Assembly: GCA_025384855.1 (NCBI GenBank)
Contig: JALAHT010000005.1
Span: 1 to 64,000, forward strand
Reading direction: 5' to 3'
DNA length: 64,000 bases
Source: Luteirhabdus salina
Lineage (GTDB): Bacteria > Bacteroidota > Bacteroidia > Flavobacteriales > Flavobacteriaceae
The position numbers and the translations under genes are program-made. Each line of letters opens with the position of its first letter. Positions within the stretch are counted from its first letter, which is position 1. Shown piece by piece: positions 48,201-55,461 of the stretch. The notes beneath the pieces were generated by a model, which worked only from the letters and a program-made list of their open reading frames with translations, was not told the origin of the DNA and made no database searches.

Positions 48201-48622
48201 CGGCACCTGTATTCCTTCAGTATGTGAACAGTCGCGATGCGGTTCCTGGAGGCGATGAAGGTGGTGATCTTGGCCCAGAGGGTATTGTGTTTGTTACGCC
48301 AGAGGAAAGTCCGATCAATACAGCGATGTTGGTGGTTTCAAATGAAGTGAGTGGTAGCTTATCACTTTACACCCTAGATGAAATCGTACTTTCGAATCCT
48401 GAGTTTGAAATAGCGGCTGGACACGCGTTCAGTATGTATCCAAACCCGGCAAGCGAACGAATTTACCTTAGCAAGCCTGGCGACTACACCGTATACGATT
48501 TAGGGGGTCGTTTGGTGAAAAGCGTAATGAATGCTGCTACAATCTCCGTTCAGGAATTATCCGCAGGAACATACATTATTACGAATGCTTCGGGAGTATC
48601 CCAAAAATTGATTGTTAAGTAA
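45275..48622 (+). CDS. Large modular T9SS surface protein (choice-of-anchor I, Calx-beta, lamin-tail)
   Basis: A 1115-residue exported protein. Signal peptide residues 1-18 (MGTAFS|QVE). Domains in order: a beta-sandwich at about 20-230 (VAATSFEEPGLGSQYTDTGD); a lamin-tail-like domain at about 235-390 (ADWFEIENIGTEAW, LTDNTADITEFEDV-like); a Calx-beta domain at about 425-525 (SISEDGTEVTITLTISDAPS, VYILDDDTE); then a choice-of-anchor I propeller at about 540-1030 (SPDGTKVLVANEGEPNDDYS, VTLQENNAYAIVDLS, TANEGDAREYDTFEEERKLD, LGPEGIVFV). It ends with a type A T9SS tail (FSMYPNPASERIYLSKPGDY). Some relatives carry alkaline phosphatase or nuclease parts; none is clear here. Confidence 0.9.
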   Translation: MKKITLLACLLGMGTAFSQVETVAATSFEEPGLGSQYTDTGDANVAHDLINNTDEAPVDFVQVSDEIGFDARYEPYDTPSDGLTDGDFVGVTDFTGDVGAYTDGLQGYQMSDTDGNMIVEFDIVDFDGFVNNQIRLDYFVNETGYEGDGTANDSGNDRIRIYIKDLTNATEIDILNTEGSDINDLGIEGAWQSTTTAIPDNIDAQLVVELRSNSGSEAIYLDNIIFEGEADVPQVEFSITEIFSGQSGTDLTADWFEIENIGTEAWVSGTSPDLYYDDESADPVDADIIQGITEIQPGAKAIVLITDNTADITEFEDVWSPVIDLTGVAIGYTDGAGLGGGGDAVTLWAGDPNTTSPIATATYPDTDANDGQSYDVELDEFSVVGNANGAVETIAQGGDNSDVPNIGSPGDGVAIVQSNISFDGAFTSISEDGTEVTITLTISDAPSSEATVDVALLGAGTATEGTQFTFSGPQTVTFPMGSTDAQTITIPILDNSTDNSDLFFVLELENEQNAEVSGDTLYSVYILDDDTEIPAGDNTILDVNYLTSYTVAEDGTAEITAYDPGTQRLFVTNGSLIEVLDFSDPENIQALATVDVTDFGGAGVQSIAVNDGIVAAAVSVDPKTDNGVVVFSDVDGNGMVAVEVGPLPDMLLFSPDGTKVLVANEGEPNDDYSVDPEGSVSIIDVSGGLGDISQADVTTLNFNAFDSQEADLIAAGVRIFGPGATVSQDLEPEYIAVSDDSQMAYVTLQENNAYAIVDLSIPEITDVISFGLKDHSLPENSLDLTDETDFIFNASWPVKGVYMPDAIDFYEVDGTQYIVTANEGDAREYDTFEEERKLDDADYILDETVFSNIDILQLETNLGDVGITNASGDIDNDGEYEEIHIFGGRSFSIFEANSGTIVYDSGNDFEVITAADPVYGPIFNASNSNNEFKNRSDNKGPEPEGVLVQEINGSNYAFILLERIGGVMVYDVSDPTAPVFLQYVNSRDAVPGGDEGGDLGPEGIVFVTPEESPINTAMLVVSNEVSGSLSLYTLDEIVLSNPEFEIAAGHAFSMYPNPASERIYLSKPGDYTVYDLGGRLVKSVMNAATISVQELSAGTYIITNASGVSQKLIVK

Positions 48623-48644
48623 TAAGTGTTAGTTTAGTATTGGA

Positions 48645-48680
48645 AAATGCCACGCTCATAACGAGTGTGGCATTTTTTTT
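48645..48680 (+). terminator. Intrinsic terminator after the choice-of-anchor I gene
   Basis: AAATGCCACGCTC with GAGTGTGGCATTT (48645-48657 with 48663-48675, one G-U pair), followed by eight or more T. It separates the surface-protein gene from the men cluster. Confidence 0.88.
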
Positions 48681-48684
48681 CATG

Positions 48685-48692
48685 TACCTTTG
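48685..48692 (+). promoter_or_regulatory. -7 box of the men cluster
   Basis: TACCTTTG lies 22 nt ahead of the menA ATG, directly after the upstream terminator. It is a strong TAnnTTTG match. Confidence 0.6.
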
Positions 48693-48714
48693 CACCTGAA
48701 ATTTTTGTCAACCG

Positions 48715-49617
48715 ATGAAGAAATTCCGCGCTTGGATTTCAGCTGCAAGACTTAGAACCCTCCCGCTTTCTATCAGCGGAATCGTAACCGGCAGTGCTGT
48801 TGCGTATCACGTCGATGCTTTCGTTACTCCCATTTTCGTTTTAGCTCTTCTTACCACCATAGGATTTCAGGTATTGTCCAATTTTGCCAACGATTATGGC
48901 GATGGGGTAAAAGGAACCGATAATGCTGATCGTATCGGCCCGGCACGAGCCATGCAGAGCGGCCTTCTGACCGCCAGAGAGTTGAAATACGGTATGATCG
49001 TCGTAGGTGCGCTTACGCTTCTTGTTGCAAGTCTGCTTATTTTTATGGCCTTCGGCAACGAGAATTTTTTATTGTCCTTTATCTTCTTCAACCTAGGAAT
49101 TGCATCCATCGTTGCTGCGGTTACGTATACGGTAGGAAAACGTGCCTATGGCTATCGTGCAATGGGCGATGTTTTTGTGTTTGTGTTCTTCGGACTGTTA
49201 GCCGTAATGGGAAGTTATTTCCTCTATACCCATGCACTGAATCAATATGTATTGTTGCCGGCAATAACAATTGGTTGTTTGAGCGCTGCCGTGCTTAATC
49301 TGAACAATATGCGCGACTTGGAGAGCGATAAAAAAGCGAACAAAAACACCTTGGCTGTTTTGCTGGGTATAAAAAAGGCAAAAACATATCACCTATCGTT
49401 GCTTTTTACAGCTTTCATCATGACTATAATTTTTATCCTTCTTCAAGAGAGTGGGATAGTAGCCTTTCTTCCGTTAATCGCTTTTCTTCCACTTGCGGTT
49501 CATGCAAGGGTTGTGATTAAGAACGATTCACCTGCCTTACTAGATCCAGAACTTAAAAAAGTAGCGTTAAGTACATTCCTTTTCTCTATTTTATTTTTTG
49601 TTAGCATACTTTTATAA
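48715..49617 (+). CDS. menA: 1,4-dihydroxy-2-naphthoate polyprenyltransferase
   Basis: Adds the polyprenyl tail to dihydroxynaphthoate in menaquinone synthesis, in the inner membrane. A 300-residue UbiA-family protein with about eight helices. First Asp-rich motif: NFANDYGDGVKGTDNADRIG (residues about 58-77); second: NNMRDLESDKKANKNTLAVL. The start RAWISAARLRTLPLSISGIV is typical of MenA. It is first in a rightward men cluster, 61 bp before the MBL gene. Confidence 0.95.
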   Translation: MKKFRAWISAARLRTLPLSISGIVTGSAVAYHVDAFVTPIFVLALLTTIGFQVLSNFANDYGDGVKGTDNADRIGPARAMQSGLLTARELKYGMIVVGALTLLVASLLIFMAFGNENFLLSFIFFNLGIASIVAAVTYTVGKRAYGYRAMGDVFVFVFFGLLAVMGSYFLYTHALNQYVLLPAITIGCLSAAVLNLNNMRDLESDKKANKNTLAVLLGIKKAKTYHLSLLFTAFIMTIIFILLQESGIVAFLPLIAFLPLAVHARVVIKNDSPALLDPELKKVALSTFLFSILFFVSILL

Positions 49618-49678
49618 TTCGCTGTTTCCAATTCATGCAATTGCTTAGTATATTTAGGGAAAAATAAAGCGAAACACT

Positions 49679-50359
49679 ATGAAAATTACATTCTACGGTC
49701 AAAATAGCCTAGCCATCGAAGTAGGCGGGAAACATTTAATTGTCGATCCATTTATTACAGGTAACGACCTTTCAAAAGATAAAGTTGATATTAACAACCT
49801 AAAAGCTGATTATATCCTTTTAACTCATGCCCATCAGGATCATATTCTCGATGCGGAAGCCATTGCAAAAAACACGGGAGCAACAATTGTAAGCAATTTT
49901 GAAATAGCCAATCATTATGAAGAAAAAGGCTTCGAAGTTCATCCCATGAACCATGGAGGAAGTTGGGAGTTCGACTTTGGAAAGGTAAAATACGTCAATG
50001 CCATCCATACCAGTTCTTTTCCCGATGGAAGCTACGGCGGGCAACCTGGTGGTTTCGTTATTGAAGGCGAACACAAGAATATTTATATCGCTGGTGATAC
50101 TGCTTTAACGATAGATATGAAACTGATTCCAATGCATACAAAATTGGATCTGGCGATTCTTCCGATTGGGGATAACTTCACCATGGGTGTCGATGATGCC
50201 ATCGTAGCCTGCGATTTTATTCAATGCGATAAAGTATTGGGTGTTCATTACGATACCTTCGGCTATATTGAAATCGACCACGAAGAAGCAAAACGCAAGT
50301 TTTATGATGCCGATAAGGATTTGATGCTGTTGGATATCGGCGAATCTATCGAACTGTAG
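49679..50359 (+). CDS. UPF0173-type metal-dependent hydrolase (MBL fold)
   Basis: A 226-residue metallo-beta-lactamase fold protein. The zinc motif THAHQDH gives His50, His52, Asp54 and His55; later ligands are in NAIHTSS, AGDTALT and GVHYDTF. The family has no firm role. It sits between menA and menC (stop and next start abut), so it may be tied to menaquinone synthesis; a thioesterase-like step is a guess. Confidence 0.9.
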   Translation: MKITFYGQNSLAIEVGGKHLIVDPFITGNDLSKDKVDINNLKADYILLTHAHQDHILDAEAIAKNTGATIVSNFEIANHYEEKGFEVHPMNHGGSWEFDFGKVKYVNAIHTSSFPDGSYGGQPGGFVIEGEHKNIYIAGDTALTIDMKLIPMHTKLDLAILPIGDNFTMGVDDAIVACDFIQCDKVLGVHYDTFGYIEIDHEEAKRKFYDADKDLMLLDIGESIEL

Positions 50360-51412
50360 ATGGTCACAGCAACCTATCAGAAATATATACTCCAATTTAA
50401 ACGCCCCAGCGGTACGTCCCGAGGCGTAATGAAAACCAAGGAAACTTGGTTTTTGTTTTTGAAGGATGATGATCGCTTCGGAATAGGAGAGTGTGGTATT
50501 TTACGAGGCCTTAGCGCCGATGATCATCCCGGGTATGAAGCCAAATTGAAATGGGTGTGTGAAAATATCGAGCTGGGTGAAGCAAAACTCTTAGAATCTT
50601 TAGAAGAATGGCCTTCCATACAAATCGGGGTTGAAATGGCGTTCCGGTCATTAACGAGTGCTGACCCGTTTGAATTATATCCGTCTGCCTTCACCAAAGG
50701 AACCGAAGCAATTCCCATCAACGGACTTATTTGGATGGGCGATAAGACGTTTATGAAGGAGCAAATTGCTGAAAAACTGAAGCACGGTTTCACCTGTATC
50801 AAAATGAAGATTGGGGCAATCGACTTCGAAACAGAACTTTCTTTGCTAAAATCGATTCGGAATGAATTTTCTGCCAATGAAATGGAACTGCGTGTGGATG
50901 CCAACGGAGCCTTTTCACCCCAAAATGCCCTTGAAAAACTAAAGCGGTTGGCAGCACTAGAGCTTCATAGTATTGAACAACCCATTAAACAAGGCCAGTG
51001 GGAAGAAATGGCGAAACTATGTAAAGAAACGCCGCTTCCAATTGCATTGGACGAGGAATTAATAGGTTTGTTTACTTCCAAAGAGAAAAAAGAGTGTTTG
51101 GAAACTATTCAACCCCAATACATCATCTTAAAGCCGAGTTTGGTAGGAGGTTTTAAAAAATCTGATGAATGGATTGGCTTGGCGGCTTCAAATAGCATAG
51201 GTTGGTGGATTACCTCCGCTTTGGAAAGCAACATCGGATTAAACGCCATTGCGCAATATACTTTCACAAAAAATAGTACCTTGCCGCAAGGTTTGGGCAC
51301 TGGGAGCCTCTTTACCAATAATATCGATTCACCGCTGAAAGTTCGTAACGGATCGCTTCATTATGATACTCATGGAACGTGGAATATCGATAATAGTAAT
51401 CCTGAATTTTAA
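50360..51412 (+). CDS. menC: o-succinylbenzoate synthase
   Basis: Dehydrates SHCHC to o-succinylbenzoate in menaquinone synthesis. An enolase-superfamily protein of 350 residues. The KxK motif is Lys148-Met-Lys150, metal ligands are Asp180 (RVDANG), Glu206 (SIEQP) and Asp231 (ALDEE), and the second lysine is Lys258 (LKPS). All catalytic residues are present. The gene abuts the MBL gene and is 3 bp from the CPBP gene. Confidence 0.93.
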   Translation: MVTATYQKYILQFKRPSGTSRGVMKTKETWFLFLKDDDRFGIGECGILRGLSADDHPGYEAKLKWVCENIELGEAKLLESLEEWPSIQIGVEMAFRSLTSADPFELYPSAFTKGTEAIPINGLIWMGDKTFMKEQIAEKLKHGFTCIKMKIGAIDFETELSLLKSIRNEFSANEMELRVDANGAFSPQNALEKLKRLAALELHSIEQPIKQGQWEEMAKLCKETPLPIALDEELIGLFTSKEKKECLETIQPQYIILKPSLVGGFKKSDEWIGLAASNSIGWWITSALESNIGLNAIAQYTFTKNSTLPQGLGTGSLFTNNIDSPLKVRNGSLHYDTHGTWNIDNSNPEF

Positions 51413-51415
51413 AGA

Positions 51416-52372
51416 ATGTACATAAAACAAGCTTTTCATTACTTACACGATTGGTGGCGCTATTTGGTTGGTGCCGTTGTTATTTTTATAGCCTCTCAAT
51501 TAGGAGCTATCCCTCTTGTAGCTGCAGTTTTTATTAAAATGATGGCAAATGGCGATGAAGGATTGATGCAGGATGAAAGTGCCATGCTAACCTATTTGGA
51601 TTCAAACCTCACACTGTTTTTGATGCTATTATCGTTCGCAGTTGGAATGGTTGCGCTCTATTTTATAGTGCGATTTCTACATAGGCAACCGTTCCGAACG
51701 GTTACGACATCTCGAAAGAAAACAGATTGGGGGCGAATACTATTTTCCTTCTCCTTAATTGTTTTAGTAACCCTAGTGCTAACGATTATCGATTATTACG
51801 GAAACCCAGACGATTATGTGGTGCAATTCAATCTAGTTCCTTTTCTGATTTTGGCAGTCATTGCTATTCTTATGATCCCCATTCAGACTAGTTTTGAAGA
51901 ATATTTGTTTCGGGGCTATTTGATGCAAGGGTTTGGAACGATTTTTAAGAACAGATGGCTTCCATTGGTGTTGACATCCGTAATTTTTGGTGGCCTTCAT
52001 TTTTTCAACCCTGAAGTCGATAAGCTCGGAAATATTATCATGGTCTATTATATAGGAACTGGTTTCCTGTTGGGAATTATGACCTTAATGGATGAAGGAA
52101 TGGAATTGGCATTAGGTTTCCACGCAGGTAATAATTTAATTGCCGCTTTGCTGGTTACGGCAGATTGGACGGTTTTTCAAACTAATTCTATATTGAAGGA
52201 TGTTTCCAATCCAACCGCCGGTTTTGATGTTCTGTTGCCGGTATTGGTAATGTATCCAATATTCTTACTTATCCTTGCAAAAAAATATAAATGGAGTGGC
52301 TGGAAGGAAAAGCTTTTTGGCGAAGTACATCCACCTGAACCACAACCTCAGATTCCGCTAGAAGAACAATAA
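51416..52372 (+). CDS. CPBP family intramembrane metalloprotease
   Basis: A 318-residue inner-membrane protein with eight or so helices. The CAAX/CPBP motif SFEEYLFRGYL supplies Glu161, Glu162 and Arg166, followed by the second motif FGGLHFFN and the third GFHAGNN. Relatives (Rce1-like) cleave prenylated or signal substrates; the target here is unknown. It is embedded in the men cluster between menC and menE, with 1-3 bp gaps, so it is co-transcribed. Confidence 0.88.
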   Translation: MYIKQAFHYLHDWWRYLVGAVVIFIASQLGAIPLVAAVFIKMMANGDEGLMQDESAMLTYLDSNLTLFLMLLSFAVGMVALYFIVRFLHRQPFRTVTTSRKKTDWGRILFSFSLIVLVTLVLTIIDYYGNPDDYVVQFNLVPFLILAVIAILMIPIQTSFEEYLFRGYLMQGFGTIFKNRWLPLVLTSVIFGGLHFFNPEVDKLGNIIMVYYIGTGFLLGIMTLMDEGMELALGFHAGNNLIAALLVTADWTVFQTNSILKDVSNPTAGFDVLLPVLVMYPIFLLILAKKYKWSGWKEKLFGEVHPPEPQPQIPLEEQ

Positions 52373-52373
52373 C

Positions 52374-53453
52374 GTGACAAACTCCCATCATCCGTTTCAC
52401 CCTTCCTTTACCTTTAACGGCCTAGCGTATGAGTCGGCGGAAGAATTACGGGAGTTTGCGGTCAAACTTCAAGAAGACGGGCAGGAATATGAAGCCCACA
52501 TCGGCCAATTTCTGGAGGCTTGGTTAGATGATTCCGATAGTATATCGGTGACGACTTCGGGTTCTACTGGAAAACCCAAGAAGATTTTACATTCAAAAAC
52601 GGCAATGACCAATAGTGCATTGGCAACAGCTTCCTATTTTAAACTTCCTGAGCATACCTCGGCCTTACTCTGTTTACCCGCCAATTATATTGCTGGTAAA
52701 ATGATGTTGGTTCGAGCCTTAGTCTTGGGATGGCAATTGCATGTGGTAGCGCCCGAAAAAGATGCCTTAACCCAATACGATAACGATTACGACTTTGTGG
52801 CTATGGTGCCATATCAGGTAGCTTATTCGTTACCCGATTTGAATAAGGTAAAAAAGCTTATCGTTGGCGGTGGACCTATTTCAGTTGAACTGGAGGCAAG
52901 GTTACAATTTGTCAATACGGAGGTCTTTGCTACCTACGGGATGACGGAAACTATTACCCACATTGCAGCAAGAAGAATTAACGGACCGGCCAGAAGTGAA
53001 GCCTATCATGCCTTACCCGATGTTACGTTTCGTCAGGATGACCGTAACTGTTTGGTGATTCATTGTCCTAAGATATGTGATGATATTGTCGTTACTAACG
53101 ATATTGTAGAGTTGTACTCACAAACTAGTTTTGCCTGGTTGGGTAGGGTCGATAACGTTATTAATAGTGGTGGCGTGAAACTCTTTCCTGAAAAGATTGA
53201 AGCAGTGCTTTCCGAATCTATTGATACCCCATTTATCATTACTTCTGAAACGCATGAAACACTTGGTGAACGGGTGATTATGGTTGTGGAATCGAAAGCG
53301 GAAAGCATTTCAGATTATTCCGAAGCGTTTAAGCTGTTGGAACCGTACGAGCGACCCAAAAAAGTAGTAAGCCTCTCTCGTTTTCCCTATACCGAAACCG
53401 GAAAAATAAAAAGAGGAGCGGTTCGCGATATCCTTAAGCGCTATAAAAAATAA
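52374..53453 (+). CDS. menE: o-succinylbenzoate-CoA ligase (short form)
   Basis: Activates o-succinylbenzoate to its CoA thioester in menaquinone synthesis. An AMP-binding enzyme of 359 residues, about 90-100 shorter than E. coli MenE; the missing part is the N-terminal sub-domain. The P-loop SVTTSGSTGKPKKIL, the adenine motif VFATYGMTETITHIAA, the WLGRVDNVINSGGVKLFPEK hinge and the catalytic lysine region YTETGKIKRG are all there. The start is GTG, one base after the CPBP stop. The function call rests on the cluster as well as on the motifs. Confidence 0.9.
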   Translation: MTNSHHPFHPSFTFNGLAYESAEELREFAVKLQEDGQEYEAHIGQFLEAWLDDSDSISVTTSGSTGKPKKILHSKTAMTNSALATASYFKLPEHTSALLCLPANYIAGKMMLVRALVLGWQLHVVAPEKDALTQYDNDYDFVAMVPYQVAYSLPDLNKVKKLIVGGGPISVELEARLQFVNTEVFATYGMTETITHIAARRINGPARSEAYHALPDVTFRQDDRNCLVIHCPKICDDIVVTNDIVELYSQTSFAWLGRVDNVINSGGVKLFPEKIEAVLSESIDTPFIITSETHETLGERVIMVVESKAESISDYSEAFKLLEPYERPKKVVSLSRFPYTETGKIKRGAVRDILKRYKK

Positions 53454-53546
53454 CTTCCCTCACCGAAAACGGTGGTTCGCTCATTGACTGTTTTCTGCGA
53501 AGACCATTCCACCTACATTTACTTCATAACCATAAACCCTTTCGTT

Positions 53547-55379
53547 ATGAAGACACTAACGACACTTCTAGTTTTTCTGCTAACCTTAGCAACACACGCG
53601 CAAACCGTTACTATAAACGGTATTGTTTCCGATGATAACGGAATGCCATTACCCGGTGCAAATGTTACCGTAAAAGGCACTTCCAACGGTACCCAAACCG
53701 ATTTCGATGGCCGATACAAAATTGAAGCGCAGATTGGTCAGACCTTGGTTTTTAGCCATGTTGGTTTTGAGTCTGCAGAAAAGAAAATAAAGAATGGCAA
53801 GACAATTAACGCAGCCTTAAAGCCAGGTTCTCAATTAGACGAGGTAGTAATTACCGGTTACGCACAAGAGGCGGAAAGGAGTCAGCTAGGTAACGCCACT
53901 AAAACGGTAAGAATTAGAGGAGTTTCAAGTTTAAGTTCTGGTTCTTATGTACAAAGTCAAAATCGAGTTTCAAACAACGAATCGTATGCCCGGAATGAAG
54001 AAAACAATTTTAAGAATGTAAAAACTTCACCTTTATCCACATTCTCAATCGATGTCGATAAAGCAGGCTATAGCAATATTCGCCGAATGATCAATCACGG
54101 TCAGCAGATACCTGAAGATGCCGTCAAGATTGAAGAGATGGTCAATTATTTCGCTTACGATTATCCACAACCCAAACAAAACGAGCCCTTTTCTATCATC
54201 ACCGATGTAGCCAATTCGCCATGGAATAACGACACTAAGCTGGTACGAATAGGACTTAAGGGAAAAGACATATCCACCAAAAATACACCCGCCAGTAACC
54301 TAGTATTTCTTATCGATGTATCGGGTTCAATGGATTCGCCAAACAAACTAGGACTTTTAAAATCCGCTTTTAGCGTGTTGGTCGACCAACTCCGGGAAGA
54401 AGATAAGGTAAGCATTGTAGTCTACGCCGGTGCTGCTGGAATGGTGCTGCCTCCTACCATGGGGAGTGAAAAGCAAAAGATTATGAACGCAGTAAACAAT
54501 CTTAGTGCCGGTGGTTCTACTGCTGGCGGTGCTGGCATTCAGTTGGCCTATAAGGTTGCGGAAGAACAATTCATCAAAAACGGAAACAATCGTGTAATCT
54601 TGGCAACCGATGGCGATTTCAATGTAGGTGCTGCCAGTGACCGTGCGATGGAAAACATGATTGAAGAAAAGCGAAAAAGTGGTGTGTTCCTTACATGTTT
54701 AGGCTTTGGAATGGGAAATTATAAGGATTCCAAGATGGAGACCTTGGCCGATAAAGGAAATGGAAACCATGCCTATATCGATACCATGCAGGAAGCAAAG
54801 AAAGTACTGGGAACCGAATTCTTCGGAACTATTTATACCATCGCCAAGGATGTGAAGTTGCAAGTAGAATTCAACCCCGCAAAGGTAGCCGCCTATCGTT
54901 TAATCGGGTATGAAAACCGATTGTTGAATGATGAAGATTTTAACGACGATACCAAGGATGCAGGTGAATTGGGCAGTGGCCATACGGTTACTGCTTTATA
55001 TGAAATAATTCCAGTAGGGGTGAAGAGTAAGTATTTGAAGAAAATCGATGGGTTGAAGTATACCAACATGCAATCCAATAATGGAAGTAATGAATTACTT
55101 ACTGTAAAGTTCCGCTACAAAGATCCAGATAGTGATGTTAGCAAACTAGTCGTAAAAACACTTCAGGATACGAACCGAAACATCGAAAAAACCTCTGAGG
55201 ATTTTCAGTTTTCAGCGGCGGTTGCCTTGTTTGGACAGCAATTGCGAAATTCAGAATTTATTTCCGATAAAAACGCCCAAACGGTGGTCGATTTGGCGGA
55301 ATCCGGTCGCGGTATCGACAAAGAGGGCTACCGAGCCGAATTTATCCGATTGGTAAAAAGTTATTCGCAAACCCGATGA
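53547..55379 (+). CDS. VWA-domain (YfbK-like) protein with carboxypeptidase-regulatory-like N terminus
   Basis: A 610-residue exported protein. Signal peptide about residues 1-18 (LATHA|QTV). A CarboxypepD_reg-like domain (about 20-105; NGIVSDDNGMPLPGANVTVK, TDFDGRYKIEAQIG), of the sort normally found on TonB receptors, is followed by an N-terminal VWA-associated segment (PLSTFSIDVDKAGYSNIRRM). The VWA domain has MIDAS motif DVSGSMDSPNK (Asp257, Ser259, Ser261), and a C-terminal DUF3520-type part ends at FIRLVKSYSQTR. I start at the ATG before the signal peptide; the longer frame adds 25 residues that read like non-coding sequence. It is a single gene. Confidence 0.88.
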   Translation: MKTLTTLLVFLLTLATHAQTVTINGIVSDDNGMPLPGANVTVKGTSNGTQTDFDGRYKIEAQIGQTLVFSHVGFESAEKKIKNGKTINAALKPGSQLDEVVITGYAQEAERSQLGNATKTVRIRGVSSLSSGSYVQSQNRVSNNESYARNEENNFKNVKTSPLSTFSIDVDKAGYSNIRRMINHGQQIPEDAVKIEEMVNYFAYDYPQPKQNEPFSIITDVANSPWNNDTKLVRIGLKGKDISTKNTPASNLVFLIDVSGSMDSPNKLGLLKSAFSVLVDQLREEDKVSIVVYAGAAGMVLPPTMGSEKQKIMNAVNNLSAGGSTAGGAGIQLAYKVAEEQFIKNGNNRVILATDGDFNVGAASDRAMENMIEEKRKSGVFLTCLGFGMGNYKDSKMETLADKGNGNHAYIDTMQEAKKVLGTEFFGTIYTIAKDVKLQVEFNPAKVAAYRLIGYENRLLNDEDFNDDTKDAGELGSGHTVTALYEIIPVGVKSKYLKKIDGLKYTNMQSNNGSNELLTVKFRYKDPDSDVSKLVVKTLQDTNRNIEKTSEDFQFSAAVALFGQQLRNSEFISDKNAQTVVDLAESGRGIDKEGYRAEFIRLVKSYSQTR

Positions 55380-55432
55380 TTGTTGGGAGACGAGCATGCC
55401 TTTGATGTTGGCAAAGGCAGGGTTTGTTGGTG

Positions 55433-55460
55433 AAAGGAGGACGGTATGCCGTCCTCCTTT
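55433..55460. terminator. Bidirectional terminator
   Basis: A perfect hairpin AAAGGAGGACGG with CCGTCCTCCTTT (55433-55444 with 55449-55460, loop TATG), with a T-run on the plus strand. It lies between two convergent genes. Confidence 0.88.
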
Positions 55461-55461
55461 T

